Shown in pieces: positions 1-9,100 of a DNA stretch of 12,394 bases. Within the stretch, counting starts at the first letter, position 1. Every line of letters begins with the position of its first letter. A program made the position numbers and the translations under genes. The stretch lies in NCBI GenBank assembly GCA_024196135.1, contig JAMQCK010001069.1, positions 1 through 12,394 on the forward strand, read 5' to 3'. The notes under the pieces were generated by a model. That model was not told where the DNA came from and made no database searches. It saw nothing but the letters and a program-made list of their open reading frames with translations. This DNA is from Pleurotus ostreatus/Saccharomyces cerevisiae fusant. Lineage: Eukaryota; Opisthokonta.

Positions 1-2
1 AG

Positions 3-575
3 AAACATTTCGACTTCGAGCACTCCCCCACGATGCCTTTCCTTCGGTCACTTGGGTCTTTGCGCCATATTGCGCTCACAAACGGAAGTTCCCTTCCATC
101 CCTTCGGCATTGGCCAGACCTGCAGAGCCTTCACGTCTCCGGATCTCTGACCAAATCGAGCGTGTTCCCCTCGATGGTGCGCAAAGTTGTAACTGAGGCG
201 ACAACTAAAGTCCGGCTCATCCTTTCCGATGCTGATACTTTGGCTGAAAATATTCCGCTCCATCGAACTCCTGGCGGAGGCTATAGACTCATCACTGCCG
301 AAGAAGCGGAGCTCGAGGGTCCTGAAGAAGAGGAGTGGAGCGACGAGTACCCCGATCCAGGCGATTTCGACGATGATCGCTGGGGCGATGGTGAAGACTG
401 GGGGGAATTTTGGGGCGAAGACTCGGACACTGAGCAATTAGGGAATGACCACACTTCGTCACTACCAACTCCCATGTACAGTTATGGACATAGCGGTGAT
501 ACTGACAACAGCGATGTATATAGCTATACTGGCTACAACAGCGGTTACGGATATAGTTATGACTATGCGTGGTAG
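3..575 (+). CDS. F-box/LRR-like protein, C-terminal part only (5' end outside window)
   Basis: The reading frame is open from base 3 to TAG at 573-575, so the gene continues to the left. The ATG at 33 is an internal Met: the codons before it (K-H-F-D-F-E) align with the codons before the matching Met of the downstream gene (G-Y-D-F-E-R), at its residue 317. About 316 residues are therefore probably missing. The shared module reads MPFLRS-x-RH-x-LTN-x-LP-x-HWP-LQS-HV. After it comes an acidic stretch with four Trp (303-437), then a tail very rich in Tyr, Ser and Gly (474-572; 9 Tyr in 33 residues). No F-box is visible here. The F-box assignment rests on the complete paralogue next door, and F-box proteins usually act as substrate adaptors of SCF ubiquitin ligases. 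The target is unknown. Confidence 0.8.
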   Translation, partial: KHFDFEHSPTMPFLRSLGSLRHIALTNGSSLPSLRHWPDLQSLHVSGSLTKSSVFPSMVRKVVTEATTKVRLILSDADTLAENIPLHRTPGGGYRLITAEEAELEGPEEEEWSDEYPDPGDFDDDRWGDGEDWGEFWGEDSDTEQLGNDHTSSLPTPMYSYGHSGDTDNSDVYSYTGYNSGYGYSYDYAW

Positions 576-1075
576 TATATTACTTGCCGTATTATGTATC
601 TGCCTACCACACGCTGCTTGAAGGATAGGTGGTAAACATGCTCGGGTGTTATAATCGTTTCGGTCGTGAACGGCCAGACAATCATTCGTGTAGCTACATC
701 ACGTGTAAGTCGAACCTGGAGGCTTGAGTACCTACTGCGGTGTATATACGGGAGAGATGTATGGTACTGGTCAAACGGCTTAACCAAAATGCGAAGTCGA
801 ACATATTACGTGGTTCTGCCCCCCGCCACATTTGCCACGTGCGGTCATACTCTCAGGCTTTTTGTCTTGCTCATTACCCACTATCATCTCTCAGCGCTTA
901 GAACTCCTCGATTTGACACGGGCTGGTCAACAAGTACGAGTAACACATATACTCGTAGCTAGGGCTTTTGCTCATATCATCTGCAGCGCCAAAGGGGAGC
1001 AGGAGACCCCAATTGTCTGCCTTTAAGCGCACAATCGCGGCTGCCTGAGACGGAAGGAGCAGCGGAAACCACATC
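576..1075. other. Intergenic region between the two F-box-like genes
   Basis: About 500 bp holding the 3' untranslated end of the first F-box-like gene and the upstream region of the second. It contains two CACGTG hexamers (700-705 and 836-841) and an 8-bp inverted repeat (935-957). A weak TATA-like stretch lies at 742-748, but it is far from the next start codon. A 98-codon open frame at 666-962 has no recognisable domain and looks like chance. No RNA gene or repeat was recognised. Confidence 0.5.
935..957. repeat. Short inverted repeat (8-bp arms, 7-nt spacer)
   Basis: TACGAGTA at 935-942 is matched by its exact reverse complement TACTCGTA at 950-957, about 120 bp upstream of the F-box gene start at 1076. 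It could be a dyad binding site for a dimeric regulator. An arm of this length also arises a few times by chance in 12 kb, so the functional claim is weak. Confidence 0.35.
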
Positions 1076-2452
1076 ATGGCTTTGCAGCTCTCTGAACTAC
1101 CAAACGAGCTTCTGGTGGCGATCTTCAGAGCCTGCGTCTCCGCGGACTCAGAATGGGCGTCCAAAGGCACAACCTCTCAGACCCTTCCCATCATTATCCG
1201 AGTCTGCCATTTATGGCGTTCCCTCGCTCTCGACACCTCGGAACTATGGTCTGACATCTCCGTGGACCTCTGCGATGCGCAATCGTACGCGCGGGCTAGA
1301 ACGTACGTCTCGCGCTCGCGGGACCATACCTTGGCAGTCCATGTCAATTGCGTCCCGGAGAGCGACGAGATTCCACATCTCGAGTTCATCGCTGGGCTTG
1401 CTCCGCGCATCACATGGCTCATCATCCGGGGACGCGCGATGTCGACGGTCGAGCAGATTCTCGCGACGATGGAGGGCGCCCCTCTGCTGCGCCGCTTGGA
1501 ATACTCTGTCTACCAGAACGACCACCCTCGCCAACACGAGTTTTGGGGGCTCTCAGAGCATCCTGTGGTTCGGCTACCAACGCTTCGGCATCTGAAGGCG
1601 ATTCGCGGGTGTGAACAATGCGCCCCGCGTCTGGCAGGCCTCGTATCCCTCAATATCACCCACCTTCCTCCACTCGCGTTGGCGAATATCATCCGCGATT
1701 GCCCATCTCTGGAGGCCCTTGCACTACCCCTCTACGATCCTATTGTTGCAGTCAGCGATGCGGAAACCCCCTCACTCGTTGAGGCGCCATCAATCAAGCG
1801 CTTCGCAGTGGACGCGATAGACATCCCCGCGCGCGGACCATGCGTCTCCATTTCCCTACCCAATCTCGAATGCCTCGAGCTATCTGACGACCGCGGATAC
1901 TCCAGCGAGGGCTTTCACCTATTATTCCCGCCCCCAAAGGGCGCGCCGAAATCGACAAACCCCTTCCCGAAACTGCACACTCTGCACTTGCATAATGGGT
2001 ACGATTTCGAGCGATCTCTGTGCATGCCTTTCCTCCGGTCGTTTTCCACCGTGCGCCATCTGATTCTGACGAACCCGGACACGCTCCCGGTATCCGAAAA
2101 ACACTGGCCTGGCCTTCAGAGCATGCACGTTAACACCGTGCTCTACACCGGAGAGCCACGGACGGGGCTTTTCCTGACGTCGGAGGATCTGAAGGCTTTT
2201 GCGGAGGCCAGGCCTGCGGTGGAGATTATCGTTCCCGACCACGAGACCGTCCCGGTGGATCTCCCCTTCCGTCGCGTACCGCACGGAGAGTATGGTCTCA
2301 TATCGTCCGACGATGTGGCAGAGGAAGACGATGGGTTCTACTCGGACGAAATGGAGGGCATGTTTGAGATCGACCACGACTTTGAGTCAGAGTGGGATGA
2401 TTATGAAGACGAAGATGAAGAGGACGACGATGATGTCTACAACGACCTGTGA
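1076..2452 (+). CDS. F-box-like domain protein with leucine-rich region and acidic tail (458 aa, intronless)
   Basis: The N-terminus carries an F-box-like motif: L8-P9-N-E-L12-L-x2-I16-F17, then V43-C-x2-W47-R-x-L50-A and L57-W58. In this family that segment binds Skp1 and makes the protein the substrate-recruiting part of an SCF ubiquitin ligase. Residues about 60-390 are leucine-rich, with recurring L-x2-L and PxL patterns resembling irregular LRRs, common in basidiomycete F-box proteins. The last ~47 residues are strongly acidic and end in a run of Asp and Glu. The start is the first ATG of the frame and the F-box begins right after it. No intron is needed. The C-terminal third matches the partial gene upstream, so the two are tandem paralogues. 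The F-box is clear; the substrate cannot be read from sequence. Confidence 0.88.
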   Translation: MALQLSELPNELLVAIFRACVSADSEWASKGTTSQTLPIIIRVCHLWRSLALDTSELWSDISVDLCDAQSYARARTYVSRSRDHTLAVHVNCVPESDEIPHLEFIAGLAPRITWLIIRGRAMSTVEQILATMEGAPLLRRLEYSVYQNDHPRQHEFWGLSEHPVVRLPTLRHLKAIRGCEQCAPRLAGLVSLNITHLPPLALANIIRDCPSLEALALPLYDPIVAVSDAETPSLVEAPSIKRFAVDAIDIPARGPCVSISLPNLECLELSDDRGYSSEGFHLLFPPPKGAPKSTNPFPKLHTLHLHNGYDFERSLCMPFLRSFSTVRHLILTNPDTLPVSEKHWPGLQSMHVNTVLYTGEPRTGLFLTSEDLKAFAEARPAVEIIVPDHETVPVDLPFRRVPHGEYGLISSDDVAEEDDGFYSDEMEGMFEIDHDFESEWDDYEDEDEEDDDDVYNDL

Positions 2453-2673
2453 AGCGCTCAGAATATTTTTGTACTAGTAGCCTACACACTTGCATACGTG
2501 TTTGAGCCCCTTGTTTCCTGGTTCTGTCCATTGTTGGCGCACCAGCTGAACCTATGGGTCCGCGCGTGTGGGTCCATGCCGGCGGTCAGTGTGACTGATC
2601 GCTTCACGCGTCGGCTTCACGTGCGAACTTCACAAAACGCGTCCTTGTTCAGGTCCTGCACGACCGCGCCCAG
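2453..2673 (+). promoter_or_regulatory. Short intergenic promoter region of the nucleoporin gene
   Basis: Only 221 bp separate the F-box stop from the nucleoporin ATG, so the 3' end of one gene and the promoter of the other share this space. It holds two ACGCGT hexamers (2606-2611 and 2637-2642, 31 bp apart) and one CACGTG (2618-2623) between them. ACGCGT is the MluI cell-cycle box bound by MBF in yeasts, and CACGTG is an E-box. No TATA box is visible. ACGCGT occurs at least four more times in this window inside genes or gaps, so the match alone is not proof. Confidence 0.4.
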
Positions 2674-5600
2674 ATGTCGGCCCTCTCGCTCAGCGCTCTC
2701 GCCGCGGGGGACCCCTCCTCGTCCGTCATGCGTCCCAGCCCCTCCCCCAAGTCTGCCCAGGTCGACCTCTCTTCACTTCAGGGCGCGAGCCGCGTTCTAC
2801 AGGAGCAACTCGTGAAAGACTCGCAGGCGATCCCGGACCTGGGGGACACCCTGAGCATTCGTGCGTGCACTTGGAATGCCACCCTAATTCGATTCTGACT
2901 AGAATGTAGCGGGCCAGCAGGCGAGTGCGTCGTACAGCGTGGCGGCCGACGACGCGCGCATGCCGTACCAAAAGCGCGCTCTTCTGCGTATACCGGATGC
3001 GTTGGTTCAGTATGCTACAAGTGCGTGTATCAGCGCTGCCATTGTAGTTGATGCTCATGCCATGCAGCGACCAAGGTCAACATGGCTATGGGGCTTCTCC
3101 CTGAGATCGAGCGCGCATGGATCGCGATTGACCACCAACTCTTCCTCTGGGACTACAACGAAGGGTACACCATATCCCCCTCTCATGCCGCTCACCACCA
3201 CTCATTACTTCTAGACAGGAGATAAACTCGTTCGTGGACCAGCCAGACATCATTCGCGCAGTCGCGGTCGTGAAGCCCAAGCGCGGGCTGTTCATCGAAG
3301 CCATACAGCACTTGCTCGTCATCTGCACGAAGCTGTCCGTGCTACTCATCGCGGTCTCACTCGCACCAGGGGAAGGGGGCCGCAAAGACCTCAGCATGTA
3401 CGCGACGGACCTTAGTGTGCCCACGGACGAGGTACAGATGACGTCCGTCGTGGGGACTAATGACGGCCGAATATTCATGTGCGGTGCGGACGACGGGAAC
3501 CTCTACGAGCTGCACTATCAGGAGAGCGAGGGCTGGTTTGGGAAGCGCATACAGCTGATCAACCACTCCGCTGGCGGTGTGCAATCATTCTTGCCTCGGT
3601 TCACGACTTCGGCTGCCACAGGTGCGAGAACAATAGCATTGACCCCACTTATGCTCATATGCAACAGATCAAATCCGCTCCGTCGTGTCCGACCCCGACA
3701 GAAATATGATCTATACCCTGACCGCGAGCAACTCCATAGGCGTCTACCGCCTGGGCGCCGAAAAGAAGCTCGACCACGTACAGACATTGTCTGGCGTCTT
3801 CAAACAAGCCCAAGACAAGGCTCCCGCGGCTCCTGCCTTGACACCAAATAACTTCGAGATCTCCACCTTGCACGTCATCGAGCCTAAGGAGTCTCGTATG
3901 GGCGTGCAGCTCATGGCGGTCACGAAGAACGCTGTGCGTCTGTACTTTGCTGCAGCCAACTCCTACTACACGTACAGCTATAACTCTGGTGGTCGTGCGC
4001 TCCAATTGATACACGTCCGCCTGCCGCCCGTCAACCTGCCTCATCCTCTCCGTCAAGCACAATCACTACGCCCTGGTTTCCGTGGTCAGCCACCAGCTGC
4101 CGGTGGCAATGTACCAACATTTGTTGTCTCCGCGGTCGAAAACGCGGCATACTCGAACGGCTTGCTTGTCGCTTCACAACCCGCGAGCGACATGAACGAC
4201 TTCATTCTCTGTCTCTCCCCCGACCTCACGAGGATAGGCAATCTTGGTCAAGTCCCTGCGCAAGCACCCCCTCAATCGACATACTCTGGCGCACTCACCG
4301 CTGGTGGACCACCTCGGCCGCCGCTCACGGAACAAGCTGTGCTTCTGGACATACCACTAGGGACATGGGCCATTGCGCCGGCCCCGAAGACCTTTGCGCC
4401 GCCAACGCCCAACGATACGCCGACACCTGTCGTCATCAACGAGTTGGCGAGCCAAACTGGCGAGAGCCCGCCTCAGTTTATCATCATGACCAGTGAGGGC
4501 TTGGTCTTCATCGCCAAGCGGCGCGCCATCGACTACTTGAAGGCGATCATCGAGGACTACGAGTCGGATCGGGATATTCAGCCAATGCTGCTATTCCGTG
4601 ACGGGTATGCATTGTCGTCTTGAGATGGCCTTTTTTGCTAACAACGGCCTCGCAGGTTTGGCCGCGATCAGACGTGCGCTATGCTGCTTGCCCTTGCGGC
4701 AGGAAACTCGTTCGTCGACTTCAACCCTGCGTCGAACATGGGCGCGACAGTGAAGCAGGCGTTCTTTGAGCTTGGCGAGCGTCCGACATTCACGGAAAGG
4801 ATTACGTATGGCGCGCCTACGACTGGTGAGCTTACTGTGCTCATATGTTGATCAACCTCTGCTGACCGCGACAAGGTGAGAGCCAGGGAACAACGACCTA
4901 CAGTGGCAAGCGGGAAGGCCTTGCGGTCTATCTTGCGAGACTGCTCCGTCCTTTCTGGAAGGCTAGGCTGTTGGACGCTACGTATGTTTTACTCTTTCCA
5001 ACGTAATGCTCATAACTGACCCTCGTACAGAGGAACCGCCTTCTCTGTATCGACGGACGTGCTAAACACGATACAAACCAATCTCATGTCGTTGAAGTCC
5101 TTCCTCGACCAGAACCCTTCTTTATTCCACGGCGTACCTTTGGATGCCTCAAGCTCTCGCTCCGGCGCAAATATCCCTGACCAGCAGGCGATAAAGGTGA
5201 ATTCCAAGGCCCACACGTGGATGCAGTCCAGCTAATGGCCTTGTAGGAGGAGCAGCGGTCCGTGGAGCAACTGATCAGCCTCCTCGGACGTACCATCGAA
5301 GCCTTGGAGTTCGTCGCTTTCATGAACTTGAATCAATTGAGCAATCTTGTTCCTCGGTATGATCATGTCCTCTCACCGCGTCTTCAGTTCACTGACATTT
5401 GTTACGCCTTCAATCAGATGCAGTGCAGACCTACGGAAGGAGCTGGCAGGGCTTACCTTTGAGGGCTTGATCACGACCGAGGCCGGGATGTCGGTCTCGC
5501 GCGCTCTCATCAACGTGCTCATCGATCAGCAGATGACCGGTCAGATGGAGGTGAGCGGTAGTTTGCGTGACACGGGAGGATAAGTTACGAACGAGGTCTA

Positions 5601-7617
5601 TAGATCGACACTGTCAGCGAGACGCTTCAGCGCAAGTGCCCGTCATTCTGCAGCGCTGAGGATGTGATGCTGTACAAGGTACGCGCCTAAACTGTCCATC
5701 GCTGTGCTTGTGCTTACGTTTTTAGGCTGCGGAGAGCATGAACAAAGCCGCCGACGCCAAGACGCCTGCTGAGCGCCAGCACTGGTGCAACGAATCTTTG
5801 ATGTACGCGCATTCGTTGAGGCTGTCTGGTACAAAACATTAACACCGCGCAGGCTCTACGTCAAGGGCGCTCGCACCCTCGAGTTTCAAAAGCTCAGGAA
5901 GGCGGTCGGCGAGTTCAGAGACCTTGATTATCCCAAAGGCAAGTTATCGCTTGACAGTCACTTGGTTGTATATTAACCTGTGCACGCCATCTTTAGGTGC
6001 CATCGAGCTGCCCTTAGCTTGCGCAAAAGCACTTGACCAAGAAGAGCGCGGTCGCCAATTCTGGAGGAACGGCTGTCTTCCAGGGGACCCCGGTCAAGCT
6101 CAGTTCCAGCAGCGGAAAGCATGCTACGACCTCATTGCCGGCTGCTTGGAGGAGTTTGAGGAGAGAGCTGCCCAACAAGAGCAACAGGGAACGCCTCCAG
6201 AGCAGCGGCTGAACCTGATTGCCTACCAAATCGCGTTCGACAGTGATGATGAGCTGTTCCATGCTCATCTATACCAATGGTTGATTGGTCGTGGGCTTTG
6301 GGAGGATCTGCTAGATGTAGGTCCCGACATGACGCTAGTGTCACACCCAGCTCACAGCACGCTTAGCAACGACCGCCGTTCTTGGAAGCATACTTGTCCA
6401 GGGAGCCCGCCGACCAGGAGAGATACGACCTGCTCTGGCGGTTCTACATCAAGAATGGGCAGAATTTGCACGCAGCGCAGATCCTCGCATGCATGGCGGA
6501 TAACGACAAGTAAGCCTGTTCTTTCCAATGACACATCCTGTTGCTAAAGAGTGCAAGGTTCGAGGTCGAATTGAACGAGAGGGTCGCGTGGCTCACGCTC
6601 GCTGTCGGGAATGCGAAATCTCACCCAATTACCCCCAACACGGCTGTCGACTCTGGCATCGCGTTCTTGACCGACTTGGAAGAAAAGCTCGAGGTCGCGC
6701 AGGTGCAGCTGGATATATACGCCTACCTGAACGCGCAGAAGGCAGAATGGCCACCCGAAGCTCAAAAACTCATCGACGACCTCAATGGCAAGTTGTATGA
6801 TCTCAACTCAGTGCGTTAAGCTCTTCCTTCCATTCGATTGGTGTTGACAAGTCATCAGTTATGGGACAACTATGCAATTAGATTCCAGCTCCGTCCGATG
6901 CAGCTCTTGTGCTTGCACATAGGGGATGTTCGCGACGAGGGTATGGTGCGAGGAATATGGGATGGGCTCTTCCGCGAGGGTAAGTTCGTCCGGCCGCTGC
7001 CAAGATCAGCTACTAATCTGATCATGTAGCTGTCGAGGTGGCCGACGATGCTATAGCGCAAGCGGATCAAATACGAGCACGAGTGGTTCCTATAGGACAG
7101 CGCTTCTACCCATCTGACAGCGCGTTCCCGCTGCGTGAGTGCTTTCTCTTCGATACATCGTCTTTTACTGACCCGCGTGCAGGGATCGTCGCGCAATTGC
7201 TCGTACGGTTCCGGCTTAACCACAAGGGACAGCTCGAGGACGGATGGCCAGCACGCATCCTTATTGACTGCGGCGTACCGTACGCGGAAATATGGGACAT
7301 CTTCCATGAGATGTACGAATCGCAGGTGCGTACAATGGACAAGCTAAGGATATTTGCAGCGCTAACCACACTCGCAGATTCCGCCGTTCAACACGCAGGA
7401 CAACGTTCAGACGGTCTCAAGCGATATTGCCGTCCTTCTTAACGCGTGGATCCAGGAGGCGCGACGTCCACAACCGAACGCTCAGGCGCGGGGCGAGGTG
7501 CCGGTTGCGCGTCTCGACGAGGTGGTCGAGCAATACCTGCGCGAAGTCGCGCCGGATCGGACGGCGACGCGTCAGCTGTACGAGGAGGTGCGGAGGCAGC
7601 TACGGAGGAGTTGGTGA
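2674..7617 (+). CDS. NUP170: Nucleoporin Nup155/Nup170 family, inner ring of nuclear pore (1328 aa, 20 exons)
   Basis: Large scaffold nucleoporin of the pore inner ring. Exons: 2674-2860, 2910-3020, 3068-3164, 3215-3621, 3668-4604, 4656-4825, 4876-4981, 5031-5196, 5247-5356, 5418-5550, 5604-5678, 5726-5802, 5853-5938, 5997-6316, 6367-6509, 6558-6810, 6859-6979, 7030-7134, 7183-7325, 7378-7617; total 3987 nt, in frame. Family marks: G-L-L-P-E-I-E-R-A-W with D-x-x-L-F-L-W-D-Y near residues 104-128; propeller strands to about residue 520; FGRDQTCAM near 581; then a helical solenoid including DELFHAHLYQWLI and ERYDLLWRFY. Length is close to human Nup155 (1391) and a little shorter than yeast Nup170 (1502). 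The start is the first ATG in frame, just before the conserved N-terminus. Less certain splices: intron 9 has two in-frame acceptors (5417 or 5423), intron 13 is GC-AG, and intron 15 has a second in-frame AG (6551). Identification is by recalled family pattern, not a search. Confidence 0.93.
5357..5417 (+). other. Nucleoporin intron 9 with tandem in-frame acceptors
   Basis: The donor is GTATGA at 5357. Two acceptors, CAG ending at 5417 and CAG ending at 5423, lie six bases apart. Both keep the frame: the first adds Cys-Ser before A-D-L-R-K-E-L and the second omits them. A CTGAC branch-like site lies near 5392-5396. The first AG was chosen because scanning usually takes it. Confidence 0.6.
5939..5996 (+). 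other. GC-AG intron (intron 13 of the nucleoporin gene)
   Basis: The reading frame before and after is clearly nucleoporin (DLDYPK and GAIELPLAC), and joining them requires a donor AAAG/GCAAGT, that is GC instead of GT. The rest of the donor matches U1 perfectly, as is usual for GC-AG introns. The nearby GT at 5943 would shift the frame. The acceptor is CTTTAG at 5991-5996. Confidence 0.85.
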
Positions 7618-7847
7618 GGGTTGATAGGTGTAATTTGCATATGCTGTCGATGTATCTTGTACATGCGCTTTCTTTTCCGGAATGCACCACATACACAACG
7701 AGCGCTTGAGCTATAGATTGCATCATGTTAGCACAGTGACAGCAAGCTCACGCATCATGACCCTCGAGATTCCCTGACATCCGCCTCAAAAGTTCGCAAC
7801 GTCTACTTCATGTTCCATTCCTATGCTACATTGTACAGGCGTACTTC
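7618..7847. other. Gap between convergent genes (nucleoporin and Con-6)
   Basis: 230 bp between two facing stop codons. It must hold both 3' untranslated ends and their polyadenylation sites. TGTAAT and TGTATCTTGTAC stretches at about 7628-7662 resemble fungal 3'-end elements for the + strand gene. No gene seen. Confidence 0.45.
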
Positions 7848-8412
7848 TCACTTGTGCTCAACTCCCTGCTTGTCGAGGAACTCGCGCGCGTTCTGCTTCG
7901 CCTCCTCACCAGCGTTCGGGTCTAGTAAGGGGATGAGTGACCCGCTGAGGAGATTTGGTCTTGCACACTTACTGCTGAGGGTGGCCTTGTACCCGCCGAT
8001 GACGTTGCCCTTGTTCTTGTTGGTGTGCTCGTTGCTGTTGGCCATGCCGGCGTCGATGCCGCCGATGTAGTCACCGAGGCCGGTGCGCTCCTCGTCGCGG
8101 CCCGGGACGTACTCGTCGTCCGAGTCGATGTCGTCGGCTGCGAGTCAGGTCAGTTCTGTGTCTTCGAAGCGAGCGAAGAGGAACTTACCAAGACCGCTGG
8201 ACGACCGGCCGAAGGAAGCGCGCGGCTGATCCTCGCCGTGCTCGCGGAGGCGCTGGGACGCGTTCTCCTTGGCCTCCTGTCCGGCGTTCGGGTTGTTGAG
8301 GGTGCCCTTGTAGCCGGCGGCGACGCGCTCCGGGTTCTTGTGGGTGTTGTTCTCTGCGTAGATCGTCAGCGACGTTGTAGAAGCGTAGGCGTCGTGTGCA
8401 CTCACGAGACAT
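7848..8412 (-). CDS. con-6: Conidiation-specific protein 6 (Con-6) family, two motifs (136 aa, 4 exons)
   Basis: Small hydrophilic protein with two Con-6 motifs: residues about 9-41 (NPERVAAGYKGTLNNPNAG, then EAKENASQRL) and about 99-131 (NVIGGYKATLSNPNAG, then EEAKQNAREFL). An acidic, Gly-rich linker joins them. Coding exons on the - strand: 8406-8412, 8189-8353, 7973-8137, 7848-7921; total 411 nt. The introns are 52, 51 and 51 nt, all phase 1 with GTGAG or GTAAG donors. The first coding exon holds only ATG TCT C. It is supported because splicing C to AG gives MSQNNTHKNPERV, the usual start of the family. In Neurospora, con-6 is expressed during conidiation. Here a role in spores, stress or dormancy is plausible but unproven, and the biochemical function of the family is unknown. 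Motif 2 is split by an intron and motif 1 is not. Confidence 0.92.
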
Positions 8413-8491
8413 GTTGCTTAAAGGTTGCTGAGAACTCGGAGTGCTGAGTGTGTTGAGTGGTGGTGATGATTCCCTGGGTTATCCTCGTCTG

Positions 8492-8499
8492 TTTATATA
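8492..8499 (-). promoter_or_regulatory. TATA box of the Con-6 gene
   Basis: On the - strand the sequence reads TATATAAA, about 80 bp upstream of the Con-6 ATG (8412). This predicts transcription starting near 8460-8470 and a short 5' leader of CAACAC/CTCAGC character. A strong TATA box fits an inducible, sharply regulated gene. Confidence 0.7.
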
Positions 8500-8539
8500 G
8501 TTCGTAGGTCAGCCATATAACCCGTTGTTGGGCTGAAAA

Positions 8540-8547
8540 TGACGTCG
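8540..8547. promoter_or_regulatory. CRE/ATF-like site upstream of Con-6
   Basis: TGACGTCG (7 of 8 bases of the palindromic CRE, TGACGTCA) lies about 41 bp upstream of the TATA box. Fungal bZIP factors of the Atf1/AtfA type, which respond to stress and act in spores, bind such sites. Position and sequence fit, but the function is inferred. Confidence 0.35.
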
Positions 8548-9100
8548 TTCCAGAGGGTGAGATCTTCGTCTGCTGCCGCGGCTCATGTGCCGAAGGCGAG
8601 ACGATCCTGCCCATGCAGAGCGCAGTGGGGATTGCTGCAGTTGGCAGAATATCGCGAGTGACACAGACACGTCCTCTGGCACGTTGTCTACCGATGGGCG
8701 GACATCAATGGCGTCATCCGCTCGCTTTGAAGGATGTGGAAATAATGTCTTGAAAGTTCAACTGGGCGAAGCGCGAATATGTGGCACGCATACGGACCAC
8801 TTAGACAGTGTCTGGTTTGGGCTGAGACCCGGCGCGCGAGAAGCCTTGAAGTATCCACACCAACGGCCACTGTATTTGGGGTTAGAGTCCAATAGGCTTG
8901 GTATTGTTTCTGGCGCACGCGTTGAAAGGGAGACGTGTGGATGCCTGTGGGCGTACGGTCACATACCATGTCACGGTTCGACTCGGAGTTGCAGCACCGT
9001 CCTATTGATCTTTGAGGGAAAAAGTGAGGAGCACAAGCCATAATGATTACGATCCTATTAGTGTTACATTCGAAAGTCCGCGATAAGGCCTCAAAGCACT

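Larger units (their letters stand above)
8413..9100. other. Intergenic region between Con-6 and the RING-CH gene
   Basis: About 690 bp. The left part holds the Con-6 leader and promoter (TATA box and CRE-like site). The right part holds the 3' end of the RING-CH gene. Open frames run on both strands here (8585-9043 + and 8688-9272 -), but they overlap each other, show no domain, and the second runs out of frame through the last RING-CH exon. I see no gene here. Confidence 0.5.

Noticed and set aside
33..35. ATG at 33 as the start of the first gene
   Set aside because: The frame is open upstream to the window edge and those codons also align with the paralogue, so this Met is internal.
48..437. 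Antisense open frame of 129 codons over the first F-box gene
   Set aside because: A shadow of the sense frame; the sense frame aligns with its paralogue and the antisense has no domain.
666..962. Open frame of 98 codons between the F-box genes
   Set aside because: No domain, no sign of homology, and it lies in the expected UTR/promoter interval.
5943..5944. GT donor instead of the GC donor in nucleoporin intron 13
   Set aside because: It shifts the frame away from the clearly conserved GAIELPLAC exon.
7973..8353. Exons 2 and 3 of Con-6 (both 165 nt) as a simple tandem exon duplication
   Set aside because: The motif lies at the start of exon 2 but at the end of exon 3, and their sequences do not align along their length; equal size looks coincidental.
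8971..8995. tRNA-like B box (GGTTCGACTCG)
   Set aside because: The bases on either side do not pair into a T stem, and no A box or acceptor stem was found upstream.
8585..9043. Open frame of 152 codons on the + strand
   Set aside because: No recognisable motif, composition unlike the neighbouring proteins, and it overlaps an equally open frame on the other strand; chance openness in GC-rich DNA.
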